NCBI RefSeq assembly: GCF_000003815.2
Contig: NC_049995.1
Span: 6,618,342 to 6,682,341, forward strand
DNA length: 64,000 nt
Direction: 5' to 3'
From: Branchiostoma floridae
Taxonomy: Eukaryota > Chordata > Leptocardii > Amphioxiformes > Branchiostomatidae
Shown: in pieces, positions 48,131 to 58,955 of the stretch
How the letters are laid out: each line of letters begins with the position of its first letter
How positions within the stretch are numbered: position 1 is the first letter of the stretch
The notes under the pieces: generated by a model
What the model was told of the DNA's origin: nothing
What the model saw: the letters and a program-made list of their open reading frames with translations, nothing else
Databases searched by the model: none
Translations under genes and position numbers: made by a program

Positions 48131-49764
48131 TTTCGGATAGAATTCACTATCCTTCGTCAGTGACACAAGATTCTTATTTGTTTTCTCTCATACCGGTACC
48201 TTTGAATTTGGGGTCACATCTTCTTTTACGTATTCATTCTCAGATATCTTTTAGGCAGCTAAAACATGTTTGGATACGAGGCTAAAATACTAGTATACCG
48301 GTTCACGTGTAACGTTACATACTTAGTAGATTTTGTCAGCCATTGGGAATACTGAATAAAGGTAATGAAGCTAGGCTGTTTTTACAGCAATAATACTTTA
48401 GTACAATGTACTTCAAGGTTCTGTTGGACACCAAGCTACAATACTATCAACTGGTTCATGTGTCCATGGATTAGCAGCGACCTCTATCAGCCATGGGGAG
48501 TACTACAAGGAGATAATGTTGATGGGCTGTTCCGTGAACTTTAAAAAAATACTGAAAATCGTACAAAGCAGTCGCAAAATTAGCAAACATATGCCGTACT
48601 GCCAAAGCATATCGAAAACGGATACATAATTTTTGCCTGAAAAAGAATTTTTTTTCTTCTGCAGGGATGGTCAACATGACGATAAAGTACCAAAATGAGC
48701 AATTATGTTGTGTTGTAGCCTAATAATTGCACTGTACCCAGGACTGTAGTTGTAGAAATGAAACTTATTGGATAGTTGTAAAAGTGACACCAATATGGAA
48801 GCCATGAGTGTGGTTGCCAAGTTTGATGGTGATGCCAGTCTACCACACTAGTGTCACTTTTACCACACCAGTACATGTCTTGAATACAGGAATGATTGCC
48901 TTGTTGGCTCTGATACCATGTTTTGTCTCTTTAATTCTTGTTACAACATTCATCACAACATTATGGTGCCTATTTTTGAAATGTAGCCATCTTGTTGTTT
49001 TTTTCACCCATCTTTTTTTACGCCCTATCGCACTACTTTGCAGTCTGCAGAGGATGTCATCCATAAAATGTACTTGCTGTGGCCTTAGCCTTCATTAAAT
49101 TTCAGAATAAAGGAAACCTTCTTTTGGCAAAGCATTCTTAGTTCCAAGTATACGTTCACATCAGTTCGGGGTTCCCAGAAGATATTGATAATCGAAGCAC
49201 GGTGGCCTTAGTAAAACGTACAAGTCTGTACCAGTACTACTGCGCTCAATTTTTGGCAACGCCTCAGGGGCGTAGTATCAGAGTATCCGATTTGTTGTGC
49301 ACGTACAGTCGTACATACATTCTAAAGTACATTCCATAGACAGCATTAAGTCGTTAAGATGTGGAAAGATCTGTATAATACTGAGTGTGTGCCATTGTGC
49401 ATGTAGGGAATGCCAAGAAACGTTTTCTTGCTTATCCATGGAGAAATCAGATTTGCCCTGCCAAGTACGGTAGGATATGCGCTTACCCAATCGCAAAAAT
49501 GGACTAAATCCCAAGCAGCACTTCCCATTTTGACATGTTCTGGACATGTCCATGATAATTAAAGCATAGATTCAAGATTGCAAATGGGTTGTTTGTGAAG
49601 AATTCAAAAACGTATAGGTTAGGACCAGTTTGAGAATTTTATTATTCTTATCTTTTAAACAACAAGAACGACCCCCTCCTCCATTCAACACACTGCAATG
49701 TATACGTAGCCATTGTGCGTTTTCAAAATGAAAGAAATCATCGGGCAAATGTCAAGAAATAGAC

Positions 49765-49770
49765 TTTATT
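49765..49770 (-). promoter_or_regulatory. Candidate SLC30A poly(A) signal
   Basis: AATAAA on the minus strand, about 1.5 kb past the stop at 51264. The long interval between them contains no other gene and reads as 3' UTR. Confidence 0.45.
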
Positions 49771-51263
49771 ACGACTTCAAACAATAGCATTACAAAGTAT
49801 ACCTACAGCGAAGAATATTGCTTTCGAGTTGAAATTCACAACAACAAAAAACATAAATATCAAGCCTAAAAAAACACATCTAAAACAAATGCAAACATTC
49901 TCACGTCACCATCGATGGAAGGAAGCGTTATTGATTTATATTTATCATTTGGCACTAAAGATTGAAATTCCATTTTTTCAGCACATCCGGCCTGATATAT
50001 ATACACAAAATTATAACAATCTCATACACACGTCTTTGGCTTGAAAACAGCACATATCACGATCTCTTAAGCATGATTTGAGAACAGTGACTAACTAGGG
50101 ATGGTATTGAAAGTGTCCATCTCTACATGATTGAGAAGTTTATTGTATAACTGTACATCGTCGTAAGATCTGCTTTTCCTATGGCCTTAAAAATCCCCTA
50201 TAGTAATTATATGCGCTTAGTCGCCTTCGAATTCCACTATAGTTTCAACGTCTTTAACTTAACTATACCAACTGTGCATGTATATATTTGTTATTTAACA
50301 TTTTTAATCAATACAAAATCTTCAAACTGGACAAGGATATATCACTTGGCTGTGTAAGTAGAACTCATCCTCCCACTTGACTTACACTTATTTTTGTGCC
50401 CATAAACATCTGTACTTTTTTAAGAGTTAATCAGTAGATGTCTCTTGTTCAGCAATGTATGTCATTGTAATTAAAAATGTCTAAAATATATACTCTGCTC
50501 TAGGTTCCCAATATAATACAGCCCACGTGTCAGATCACGCACACACAAAAATCCGTTTCAGAAGAGTACTGGAGAGCTCATAACAATCCACCTAAAACAT
50601 CAGGTCGGTTTTTAAGCTTAAAAAGAAACGAAACAATTAAAATGTAAATATTTTGTCATCCCTAGAATTGTTTGAACCTACGCTCTTTCTAGTCTTATTA
50701 TCAGTTTGAGTCAATATTTGTTATGCTGGAATAGATTGGCATTATCATTTTTCCACTATTTACACGTTTCAAGTTCGATGACATCGCTGTTACCTTTAAT
50801 CATAGACCCATTCTTGACTTAATTGTCCATGAATCACAGTGACTGCTGTTGGTATGAGACACTTCGATGTCTAAAATAAAAAAAAATCAACCCAAGCCAA
50901 TTGTATTGACCGATTTTTCAGTCACTCTATCAAATTTGGTCCATCTATTCAACACACACAAGCGCACACACACACATTTTTCAAATCAGTCTTTAACGCC
51001 CTCCGGTTATTGTAGGGAGTTAGGAGTTTATGTATTTTTCAATCCTAGAGTGATATAATTGCTATACATGTACCTAGTATATGCTCTCCAAACAGATGTG
51101 TGGATTCAACGCGTTATGTATATCTCTTTAAGTGAGTTGTGGTCAGTCTTGTAGAAAATGACTGCTTCACTTGAAAACCCCCAACAAAAAACGCGAACCT
51201 ATTTTGACAAGTAAAAAGTTGAAACCACACGTCTGCTTGGAGATTGAACCCGCGCATGCGCTC

Positions 51264-54200
51264 TCAGTCGGAGGGGTCCCGACAGTGAGAACAGTCGCGC
51301 ATTTCCTCCTGGAACAGCTCGATCTGAATCGTCGAGGAGTGCACGACGAATCTGCTGCGCACCAAACGGGAGGCTATGTCCAGCACCTCTTGGGGGTCCG
51401 CGTCGACGTCTGGATGAGATATATCGTAATAATAGAAGTTGGTAATTTTCAAGCAGATATCATAGTAGGAAATGAAAAAAACTCAACATTTTCCCGGTGA
51501 AATTTTGCTGTTTTCCTCTCAGTGATATAGGAAACGCTAATTCACAAAAATACATATCTTGTACCTTAACGCTTTTTTGGAAAATGGTTAAGAATAGCCT
51601 GATTAAATCTGGCTTATAGCAGCCCGACAAACATCCGCCGGCCCCATACCGGGGAGGGGCCAGTTACAGCCCTGGACAGCGGAGTTTGTGTTACACAGAC
51701 TAGGTTAAGAAAAGTGGAATTCTAACTGAAGGTGGTGAAGTTTACCGAACGTACGCGTGTTGCGAAGAGGCCGTCTTTTTACTCGGGTAATGTTGCTTGA
51801 AAAAAAAAAGTATTTTGAATTCTTAAGATTGAATTTGATTTGTGGATTCAATCGCTATCCTTTGATTTTGGTTTTTGGTTTAATTCGGATCTCCATTAGT
51901 GACTAGACTGGTATATCACTATTCCTCCAGGTGAAGGATAAAATCACCGTGTGGCTGATACTAGACGGAGCGGCACTGCACCATTGGCGTTGCCAAAACC
52001 TAGCGCACTTACCGACGGCGATGTGGACGGCCAGCGCGTTCTTGCCGACCGTCAGAGACCAGATGTGCAGCCCGTGGACGGCGTGTACTCCCGGGATCGC
52101 CTTCAGACTCTCCTTCACGGAGTTAAAATCCAACCCACGAGGGGTGCCTGCAAACAGACAAAAGATAGCAAGTAGAAGTGGGTACGATTTCAGTACAAAA
52201 TTTACGTTACTCGTACAAAACCGTTTTTTCCTGTTGAATCGGTCCAGAAAAACCGGACCAAAAAAATTAGTGGACCGTGTTTTGGACCGATTCGAAAATT
52301 GATACATTATACCGGCAGGTGTTCATGTGTTTGGGGGCTTACCGGCCCAAGAAAATAACAGAGTTGTTTTGAGTATCGCTCTTTCACAAGTTTTCAAATA
52401 CAGGTCTAGGTTTATGTCCAGATCTGGACCTGGACTGGATATATATAAATACGTATACCTGAATTTTCTGTACCGGTACATGATTGTATTGAATCACTCG
52501 TGGATGAAACAACATGAGCTTCAACACGGTCTTAGAAAATGAAGTTTTAAAAACAACTCGCAAAAATGCCAAAGTTTTAGCAAGGATTCACTAAAATGCA
52601 AATAGGGACACCAAGATGGCGCCGGACACAACTATGACGTCACGTCATGACGTACCTTCCATGAGCACGTTGACGGTGTCCCGCAGGATGCTGAGGGTGG
52701 TGATCAGCACCAGCACAGAGAACATGAAGGTGCAGATGGGGTCTGCTATGGCCCAGTCAGGCTAGGGAGTATAAACATGGTAAATTGGCAATTCTCAAAC
52801 TTACAATTTGGTAATAATGTGTTCGAACAACAGACTTTAAAAAATATTCAGAGGTGTAGACAAGTAAGGAATTGCACTGATTTATACCTGTCTGAACTAG
52901 CGAAAGGCATGCCAAGCTTGAGCCCTCCTTCTATTTTTTTTAAACCCCTGTTATGAACTTTATTAAGAGTAGCAGGAAACCAGCATTGAAGCTCGTGTGA
53001 ATCAAACATAGATCTAGCAAATCTAAGACAAAGTAAACTCCCTTCTAGCTTTCAGAGCTTTTAGTACAGAGGTTTAACATAGACATCAATTAGTGCTGCC
53101 AACTATTCACGAACCCACAGCACAAAACCGCAAGGCTTAAAGGTCCTGTGTCTCTAGTCTCAAAGCAGACCCAACGGTGCCTTAGAGATAGTATCAAAGC
53201 TGGCAAAGGAGTATAGCCGGCCAAAGGGAGATAGCCGGCTAAGGGAGTCAAACGGGCACCTGGTGCCGCTATACTAAGTCCCTGGCCAGCTTTGATACTA
53301 TTTCTAAGGCACCGTAGGGTCTGCTTGGAGACTACTGTGTCTCTTGGTTAACCCCACGGTTACACCGTAATCACTTACCCTGAAGTAAATGATGATAGCG
53401 GCGACCAGCACCCCCAGGCTCTGTACGAAATCCCCGACCACGTGGATGAACGCCGCCCGGACGTTCACGTTTTCTTTCCGGTTCTGCTCGCCTCCGTCCT
53501 CCCCCTTCTCCAGTAACTCCGCCTGCGGATCTCCCATCTGGTAACCCTGACTCTCGATATCAGTCCTCACGATTCCTTCCTCACACGACCTAATGCCGCC
53601 GTAATTATGAGGAATGCCGTTACTTTGGCAGCTTTTTGTCAACTTCTGACTCTCGTCGCATTGCTCGTTAGTACATGGACCGTCCGGTGTGTGACCTTTC
53701 CCAGATTGGTCCTGACCTTCGTGACCTGTTGGCATTTGACCCCCATTGCTCTGACCGTGACCTGTTGACACTTGACCCCCATTGATGTGACCGTGACCTG
53801 TTGACACTTGACCCCCATTGATGTGACCGTGACCTGTTGACATTTGGCCCCCATTGCTCTGACCGTGACCTGTTGACACTTGACCCCCATGGCTGTGACC
53901 GTGACCTGTTGGTATTTGACCCCCATTGCTGTGACTGTGATCCGTTGACATTTGACCTCCGTGGCTGTGTCCGTGACCTGTTGACGTTTGACCTCCGTGG
54001 CTGTGCCCGTGACCTTTGTCCCCGTGACCTTTACCCCCGTGGCTGTGTCCATGTCCGCTGAACCCGTGACTGTGACCGTGACCCCACTGATGGAGGATGA
54101 AACCCATTCTGTAGTGGACGAACAAAATGCTATTTAGCATCAACAACCTTAATATCAATATATTTTCAGATGCGTGCAGTAATATTATATGTACTCTAAA

Positions 54201-57105
54201 AAGCTATAACAAAAGTATTTTTGTGATCAGTTTCTTGACTCCCGTAAAGCATACAAAGTCAATCGGCATCGTTCATATTTCGTGGTGCGAAAAGCTTCAT
54301 GGAGGTAGTGATTCAGGCCAAAGGGTGATCGGAAGTCTAAACCGAGACGGGTGTTGCTACAGGCTCCCCTCGTCTTTGACTTCTGACGAACGACTATCTT
54401 TTGCAAAACTTTTGGCAAACATGATTTGTTCACCATTCTATAGATATGATAAAATTTAAACTACGTGTAGTGTATCCTTACGCCGATGAAGATTAAACAT
54501 CCAGGTAATAAGATACGCCAAATAGCAATTACTCAAGCAACAGGAAATGGCTTTGGAAACGGAGTCAGAGCATTTCAGGCAGAATCCACTACCTTTTGTC
54601 TACTGTCACTAACAAAAGCCGTATCCAGTTGCTTGAGTAACTGCTATGGCGTACGTGTACCTTTAGGCCTTCTCTATAATATCGTTGAAGAGGTTCATCA
54701 GTCACGTATGCAAACAGTTACAACAATTTTCATCAATCAATGACTGTTTTTTGTAAAGGAACAGTACATACCTCCCAAATTTTCGATGTCTACCAGTACA
54801 TCATCGTCAGGGGAATGACCTAGTCTCATTCTCGCGAGAGAACACGAGAGAACACTTCTCTATAATAATCTTCAAGCAGATTCCCGGTGGCATAAGCTGG
54901 CAAAGGAGGTCATCCACCTCCCGGTGCCCGTATGACTCACTTAGGCCGGCTATACTCATTGGCCAGCTTTGACACTGTCTTATGACACCGGAGGATCTGC
55001 TTGGAGATTACTCTAGTCTAGAAGAGCAATAATTTTTGGAAGCTCTTACACCAAATTGACAGCCACCCCACAGGAAGCTGTGATGAGCATGATCTTGGCG
55101 TCGATGTCCATGTCTCTGTGGATGACCCTCATCACGGCGTTATACACCAGGATCCCGGTCACCACCCAGATCAACAACACGGACACCAGGGCACCCATCA
55201 CCTCTGCAGCAGGCAAACATAAACATAAACAATAGAATATATGTGTATCAACAAGAACTGACGTCAACAATAGCGTAACATCATTTCCGCAACAGGTAAA
55301 CAACACACTGGCCAAAGTGATCTTGGACTTTATGTCAAGGGATCAAAGAAGCCTTTACAGCCATCCATAAACATAAACGGTGGGCGCCATAGCTTTCCTG
55401 CAACTTATGATCCACTGCTCTCCGAGTCACGTGTGCTATTTACATAGCGTGACATCACAGCAGCAGTGGATTGTTCATTCCTTACCAAGTAGTAAGTCCA
55501 TTTTTTTGTGTTGGAAATTACAGTTCAACTTTTTCCAGGAGTATTCAAATGAGGATTCGGTATATGATCAGCAATGATATTACGATTTCCAAGCAGATGT
55601 GACGTGTGAACTTACCTGCTCGGTAGTAGCCGAAGTTCATACTCTTGGTGGCGGGCCTTGTCGCGACCCAGATGGCGAACAGACTGATCATGAAGCTGGC
55701 GAAGTCCGTCATCATGTGGGCGGCGTCTGTCATGATGGCCAGGCTCCCGGCAAGGTAGCCGCCTGTCAATCACACATGCAAATTAGTGATGTCACTACAT
55801 GGACGACTTTTGTCACAGTGGTCAGATCGCTGTCAATCACACATGCAAATTAATGACGTCACCACATGGACGAATTTATCACAGTAGCCATGATGGAGAT
55901 AAGACAAAGGACACACACATACATCACGTGAATTTTTGTGATACCACGTGCCCATAACGTTATCGACAATCTCGGCCACCAAGATGACGCAGAGGTTGCA
56001 CATATATATCACGTGACGTATTGTGATATCACGTGACTATCACGTGACTTGCCGACCACCTCGGCCACTATGAAGATGAGGCACAGGATGCAATCGTGAG
56101 ATGACGTGAAATCACGTGACTTAGCGATCACCAGAATACACATATATCACGTGATCTACTGTGATTTCACGTGACTATCACGTGACTTACCGATGACCTC
56201 GGCCACCATGAAGATGAGGCAGAGGATGCTGGCCATGATGAGTTTCTTCCTGGCCGTGGGATCCACGGGTCGGCTCTCCCCCGTGTCATGGCAGTGCGAC
56301 CGGTAGTTCCTACCCAGCAAGTAATGTTCCTGCGAAATGTGTTGGCAATCATCAATATGATATCTTAAACGTCTTTCTTGTGGGTTATGATTAGTTAGAA
56401 CTGTTTTTGTCAATTATAGGTGGTTAATACCCAGCAAGTACTGTTCCTGGTAAACACGTTGATAGACATCACTTTTAATCGTCAAATGTCAATCTTATGG
56501 GTTACTTAGAACTGTTTTCATCAAGTATAAACGTGGAAAGGGTCAGTATTTATGTAGATCCTGGGTACTGTTCATGGGAAATACGTTAACAGGCATCACT
56601 ATGAAACGTTAAACGTCATTTTTGTGGGCTAGTTAGAACTGTTATCATCAATTATACAAATAAAACGGGCCGGTATTTATGTAGTTCCTACCCAGAAAGT
56701 ACTGTTCCTTGGAAATGTGTTAGTAGGCGTCATTATGAGATCTTAAATGTCTTTCTTGTAGGTTAGTTAGAACTTTTTTCTTTAATTACACAAATCGAAA
56801 GGGCTTGTATCAAAATGGCAATTGTTTGATATTCACTCCTTTAGAATCAGGAAAAAAAGCCTTGATTTATGATAAATGCCGAAATTGTCCTTCGGAGTAA
56901 ACAACAATAGAATTCGTTCCTAACAGGGCCATTATCCACATTGAGGGACATGGAGTTTCATTCAAGATGCCCGCTAGTTGCCATTCTCTCCACATACCCT
57001 CCCCGCATGTATAATGGTCCGTCCCTGATACGTACCTCGTCATCATCATTAGTGGACGTGTCCGTGATGAACGGCGTGCATCCACCTGGTCTTACGTCAC
57101 CGCCC
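51264..57105 (-). CDS. SLC30A: SLC30A zinc transporter (ZnT2/3/8-like), N-terminus missing
   Basis: Eight exons, 57105-57036, 56329-56191, 55762-55616, 55203-55050, 54108-53379, 52761-52656, 52147-52013 and 51409-51264, join in phase to about 541 residues after an unidentified first exon. It is a cation-diffusion-facilitator that moves zinc out of the cytosol into vesicles in exchange for protons. TM1 is [15 protein letters not shown]2 has [17 protein letters not shown] and TM5 has [20 protein letters not shown]; the His and Asp of each HxxxD form the transport zinc site. The C-terminal domain has [20 protein letters not shown] and ends [12 protein letters not shown], as in ZnT2/3/8. Between TM4 and TM5 the usual short His loop is expanded to about 195 residues by 12-residue repeats. 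Which ZnT paralogue it matches is open, because lancelets diverged before the vertebrate duplicates. Confidence 0.94.
51599..51711. mobile_element. Dispersed repeat, copy 1 (AGCCTGATTAAATCT family)
   Basis: The sequence from AGCCTGATTAAATCT through CTTATAGCAGCCCG, GGGGCCAGTTACAGCC and GGACAGC-GAGTTTGTGTT is repeated at about 61760-61850. No ends or target duplication could be set. Confidence 0.65.
53155..53330. mobile_element. Fold-back MITE with long arms, in an SLC30A intron
   Basis: AGTCTCAAAGCAGACCC with its inverse, continuing through CACCG...TAGTATCAAAGCTGGC, give arms of about 60 bp. CTGTGTCTCT flanks both sides, a target duplication of 9-10 bp. Confidence 0.82.
53379..54108 (-). CDS. 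SLC30A: SLC30A exon with expanded His-rich loop and TM5
   Basis: The 730-nt exon enters with one base completing Val and continues [15 protein letters not shown]. It then carries eight 12-residue units of the form [11 protein letters not shown], an acidic and polar linker with several Cys (CTNEQC, KSCQSN, RSCEEG), and finally the TM5 block [14 protein letters not shown]. Human ZnT2/3/8 loops are much shorter. The loop is cytosolic in known family members. Confidence 0.93.
53727..54014 (-). repeat. Coding 36-bp minisatellite (8 units) in SLC30A
   Basis: Eight consecutive 12-codon units, each near [12 protein letters not shown], with His replaced by Gln, Ile or Asn in some. On the plus strand the DNA is a repeat of GTGACCTGTTGAC and TTGACCCCCATTG. 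Confidence 0.93.
54514..54653. mobile_element. Complete 140-bp MITE with TACGCCA ends
   Basis: TACGCCAAATAGCAATTACT at the left and AGTAACTGCTATGGCGTA at the right are inverted ends that include TA. This is the most compact complete copy of the family in the window. Confidence 0.78.
54868..55012. mobile_element. Fold-back MITE in an SLC30A intron
   Basis: TAATCTTCAAGCAGATTCC and GGATCTGCTTGGAGATTA are inverted ends. The core holds GGCCGGCTATACTC, as in other copies. Target duplication is weak. It ends about 38 bases from exon 55050-55203. Confidence 0.78.
55763..55852 (-). repeat. Tandem copy of an SLC30A acceptor region (2 units, 67 bp)
   Basis: CTGTCAATCACACATGCAAA occurs directly at the acceptor (55763) and again at 55830, each followed by related sequence (ATGACGTCAC or ATGTCAC, ACATGGACGA, TCACAGT). 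Confidence 0.88.
55952..56092 (-). repeat. Two intronic copies of the SLC30A TM1 exon end and donor
   Basis: On the minus strand the real exon ends [13 protein letters not shown] plus donor. A copy at 56092-56041 reads [13 protein letters not shown] followed by a GC-type donor GCAAGT. A third at about 56000-55952 reads [12 protein letters not shown] and has lost the donor. TATCACGTGA-rich spacers separate the copies. Confidence 0.9.
56309..56790 (-). repeat. Four tandem copies of the SLC30A TM1-exon acceptor and exon start
   Basis: The real boundary is at 56329. Copies have boundaries at about 56446, 56573 and 56707 (units of 117-134 bp). Each carries a version of GAACAGTACTTGCTGGGTA after the acceptor. 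Copies 2 and 4 keep AG; copy 3 has lost it. Downstream TTAGAACTGTT and TCAATTATA also repeat. Confidence 0.92.
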
Positions 57106-57238
57106 CTGTAACACAAGAAACATAGTCTCAGTACACCTCCTATACTACTCATTAAGGATTGGCCGCTAGAGATGGTGTAGCCTCCTTCGCAGACTTTGGG
57201 AGCGGCGTTCGCTATTCACGGCTTTCAACATGGGCTGA

Positions 57239-57917
57239 TAATGATACGATTTTTAAGACTTTATATCCGTACACAAAAATAAAGCGCTTACCAACAAGCT
57301 TTGTCATACTCCCGTACGTAAAAGACCTCTCAGAGGCCCTCAGGAGAATCTTTGACACGCACGGAGTCAAAACGTGCTTCAAATCCACAAAGACCCTGAG
57401 ACAGTATTTGGTTGCACCTAAGGATAAAACTCCAAAGGCTGATAAGTGTGGTGTCATTTACCACATTCCTTGCCAAGGCCAAAACATCCGTGGCCCTTGT
57501 CAGGAGTCCTACGTAGGTGAAACTAGCCGCGCTCTCAGAACCAGGTTTCTAGAGCATAGACGGCCCAGCTCAGTCAAAACATCGGAGGTGGCACAACACA
57601 TCCACATAGAATCTCCGGGACACTCTGTGGATTTCGAAAAGGTGGAGATACTTGATTCCGAACAGGATTACTTTCTCAGGGGAGTGAAAGAGGCCATTTA
57701 CATCAGAGCCCATCAACCTTCCCTCAACCGAGACGGGGGCCGATACCGACTGTCAAGCACCTTTGACCCTTTACTGACGTCACACTTCCGTTCCGGAAGT
57801 GCGACTTAGGTCTTGGGTCATTACAACTTGAGAAGGATCAGAGGACTGATCGAAAGCTTGTTGGTAAGCGCTTTATTTTCCTGTCCGCATATAAAGTCTT
57901 AAAAATCGTATCATTAT
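57239..57917 (+). mobile_element. Truncated Penelope-like retroelement with inverted ends
   Basis: The ends 57239-57303 and 57853-57917 are inverted copies of about 65 bases, sharing TAAAGCGCTTACCAACAAGC and ATGATACGATTTTTAAGACT. The interior codes for a GIY-YIG endonuclease domain but no reverse transcriptase, so it is heavily 5'-truncated. It lies just upstream of the first recognised SLC30A exon. Confidence 0.78.
57240..57809 (+). pseudogene. GIY-YIG endonuclease C-terminus of a Penelope-like element
   Basis: The frame is open to TGA-free end TAG at 57807. The product has a Cys pair around the GIY-like stretch CGVIYHIPC, then YVGETSRALRTRFLEHR (YIG part with its Arg), HI-SPGH, and a final LDSEQDYFLRGVKEAIYI helix with NRDGGRYRL. 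This order is typical of the endonuclease at the C-terminus of Penelope-like elements. The reverse transcriptase and the start are missing. Confidence 0.8.
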
Positions 57918-58302
57918 GTTAACTACCGTCACAGATGAACTTACATTCAAACATGGGCTGATGTTAGCCTCCATAGCAGGCTCTCTGGGCCCTTTTCGTC
58001 TTTGTTGTCATACTTTTGCTACCTACTTGGGGAAGGTTAGAATTACATCAAAAAGGGGATCATGACGATGAAAAGTACAAACCTGCACACCCCTCTGGAA
58101 TGCGATAAATGGAACATTCTTATACAGTATATAAACCTCAGTACGGAAGCCATGGGAATGTAACATTTGGGTGGCACTTCGGGGGTCAATAAATGCTACT
58201 AGTTCTAATATAGTACAAGTGGTTTTACAATACTCGGATATTTTATCATGGGAGAGAACAACTTTACGTTGAAGTGGTAGCACACCTCGTGCGTAGAGGT
58301 CC

Positions 58303-58661
58303 TGTAACAGCGGGGTTCAAGGACTGCTAAACTGAAGACGCCAAACGGCTTAGGCCTTTTGGCCGAACGGTTTGCACGTCTGGGTTTGTGCGATTGGCTG
58401 CCCGGGTTTGGACGAATCCCGGAGCGAGCTTGGAGTAAAAACTGTTCTACTCGCCTCTAGTGTTTCAGTCCTTCCCGGTGTGAATAGATCAAATAAATAT
58501 TCAGATATATCCAGCTTGTCTCTTCAGTACGAGCTGAGGTGCTACACCATAGGGCGGTTTACCGGGTATGCAATACAAAGACCTCAATGAAAAGTGGCCT
58601 GCAGGCCGATTTGAGCTTTCATGAATAAATAAAGGTTCAAACAAACAAACAAACAAACAAA
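58303..58661 (+). mobile_element. tRNA-headed SINE with CAAA tail
   Basis: It begins TGTAACAGCGGGGTTC, like 31192. It has degenerate A and B boxes (GGTTTGCACGTCTGGG and GACGAATCCCGG) and ends in repeated CAAA units. The middle contains a stretch ending ATGAATAAATAAAGGTTC, possibly derived from the 3' end of a partner LINE. Confidence 0.75.
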
Positions 58662-58671
58662 AGATGACACC

Positions 58672-58840
58672 CCACCGGGGGCCAATGACTGAGTTGTGCA
58701 CACGACTGTGTAACAACAGTTTGAGTCTATATGCCATAGTTCGCTGAAATCCATGCATAGACTTCAATGACCATGACAATTCTAAAGGTGGGGTCGCGAC
58801 AAAGCTTTTTGTTTCCCCACGAATTGGCGTTTAGAAAACA
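58672..58840. repeat. Diverged repeat, copy 1 (GAGTTGTGCACACGAC family)
   Basis: GAGTTGTGCACACGAC, GAAATC-AT and GGTGGGG-CGCGACAAAGC occur in this order here and again at about 61930-62040. Confidence 0.65.
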
Positions 58841-58930
58841 AAAACCGTAATGGCTGATTGCGTAACGACAATTTTGTTGACAAGTAGTTGTCTCTTCTTG
58901 CCTACCGAATCCGCTAATCTGAAAAATAAC

Positions 58931-58955
58931 ATATATATATATATATATATATATA
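58931..58955. repeat. TA microsatellite
   Basis: About 12 TA units. Confidence 0.85.

Larger units (their letters stand above)
44700..49764. other. PYCR 3' UTR and intergenic stretch
   Basis: Canonical AATAAA sites lie at 45697, 47340 and about 47698; any could end PYCR. It also contains a fold-back element (47497-47914) and a MITE copy (about 48085-48130). No other exon was recognised. Confidence 0.5.

Noticed and set aside
53639-54052. Overlapping ORFs on both strands in the SLC30A His-rich region
   Set aside because: A 36-bp repeat keeps several frames open; only the frame flanked by TM4 and TM5 sequence makes sense.
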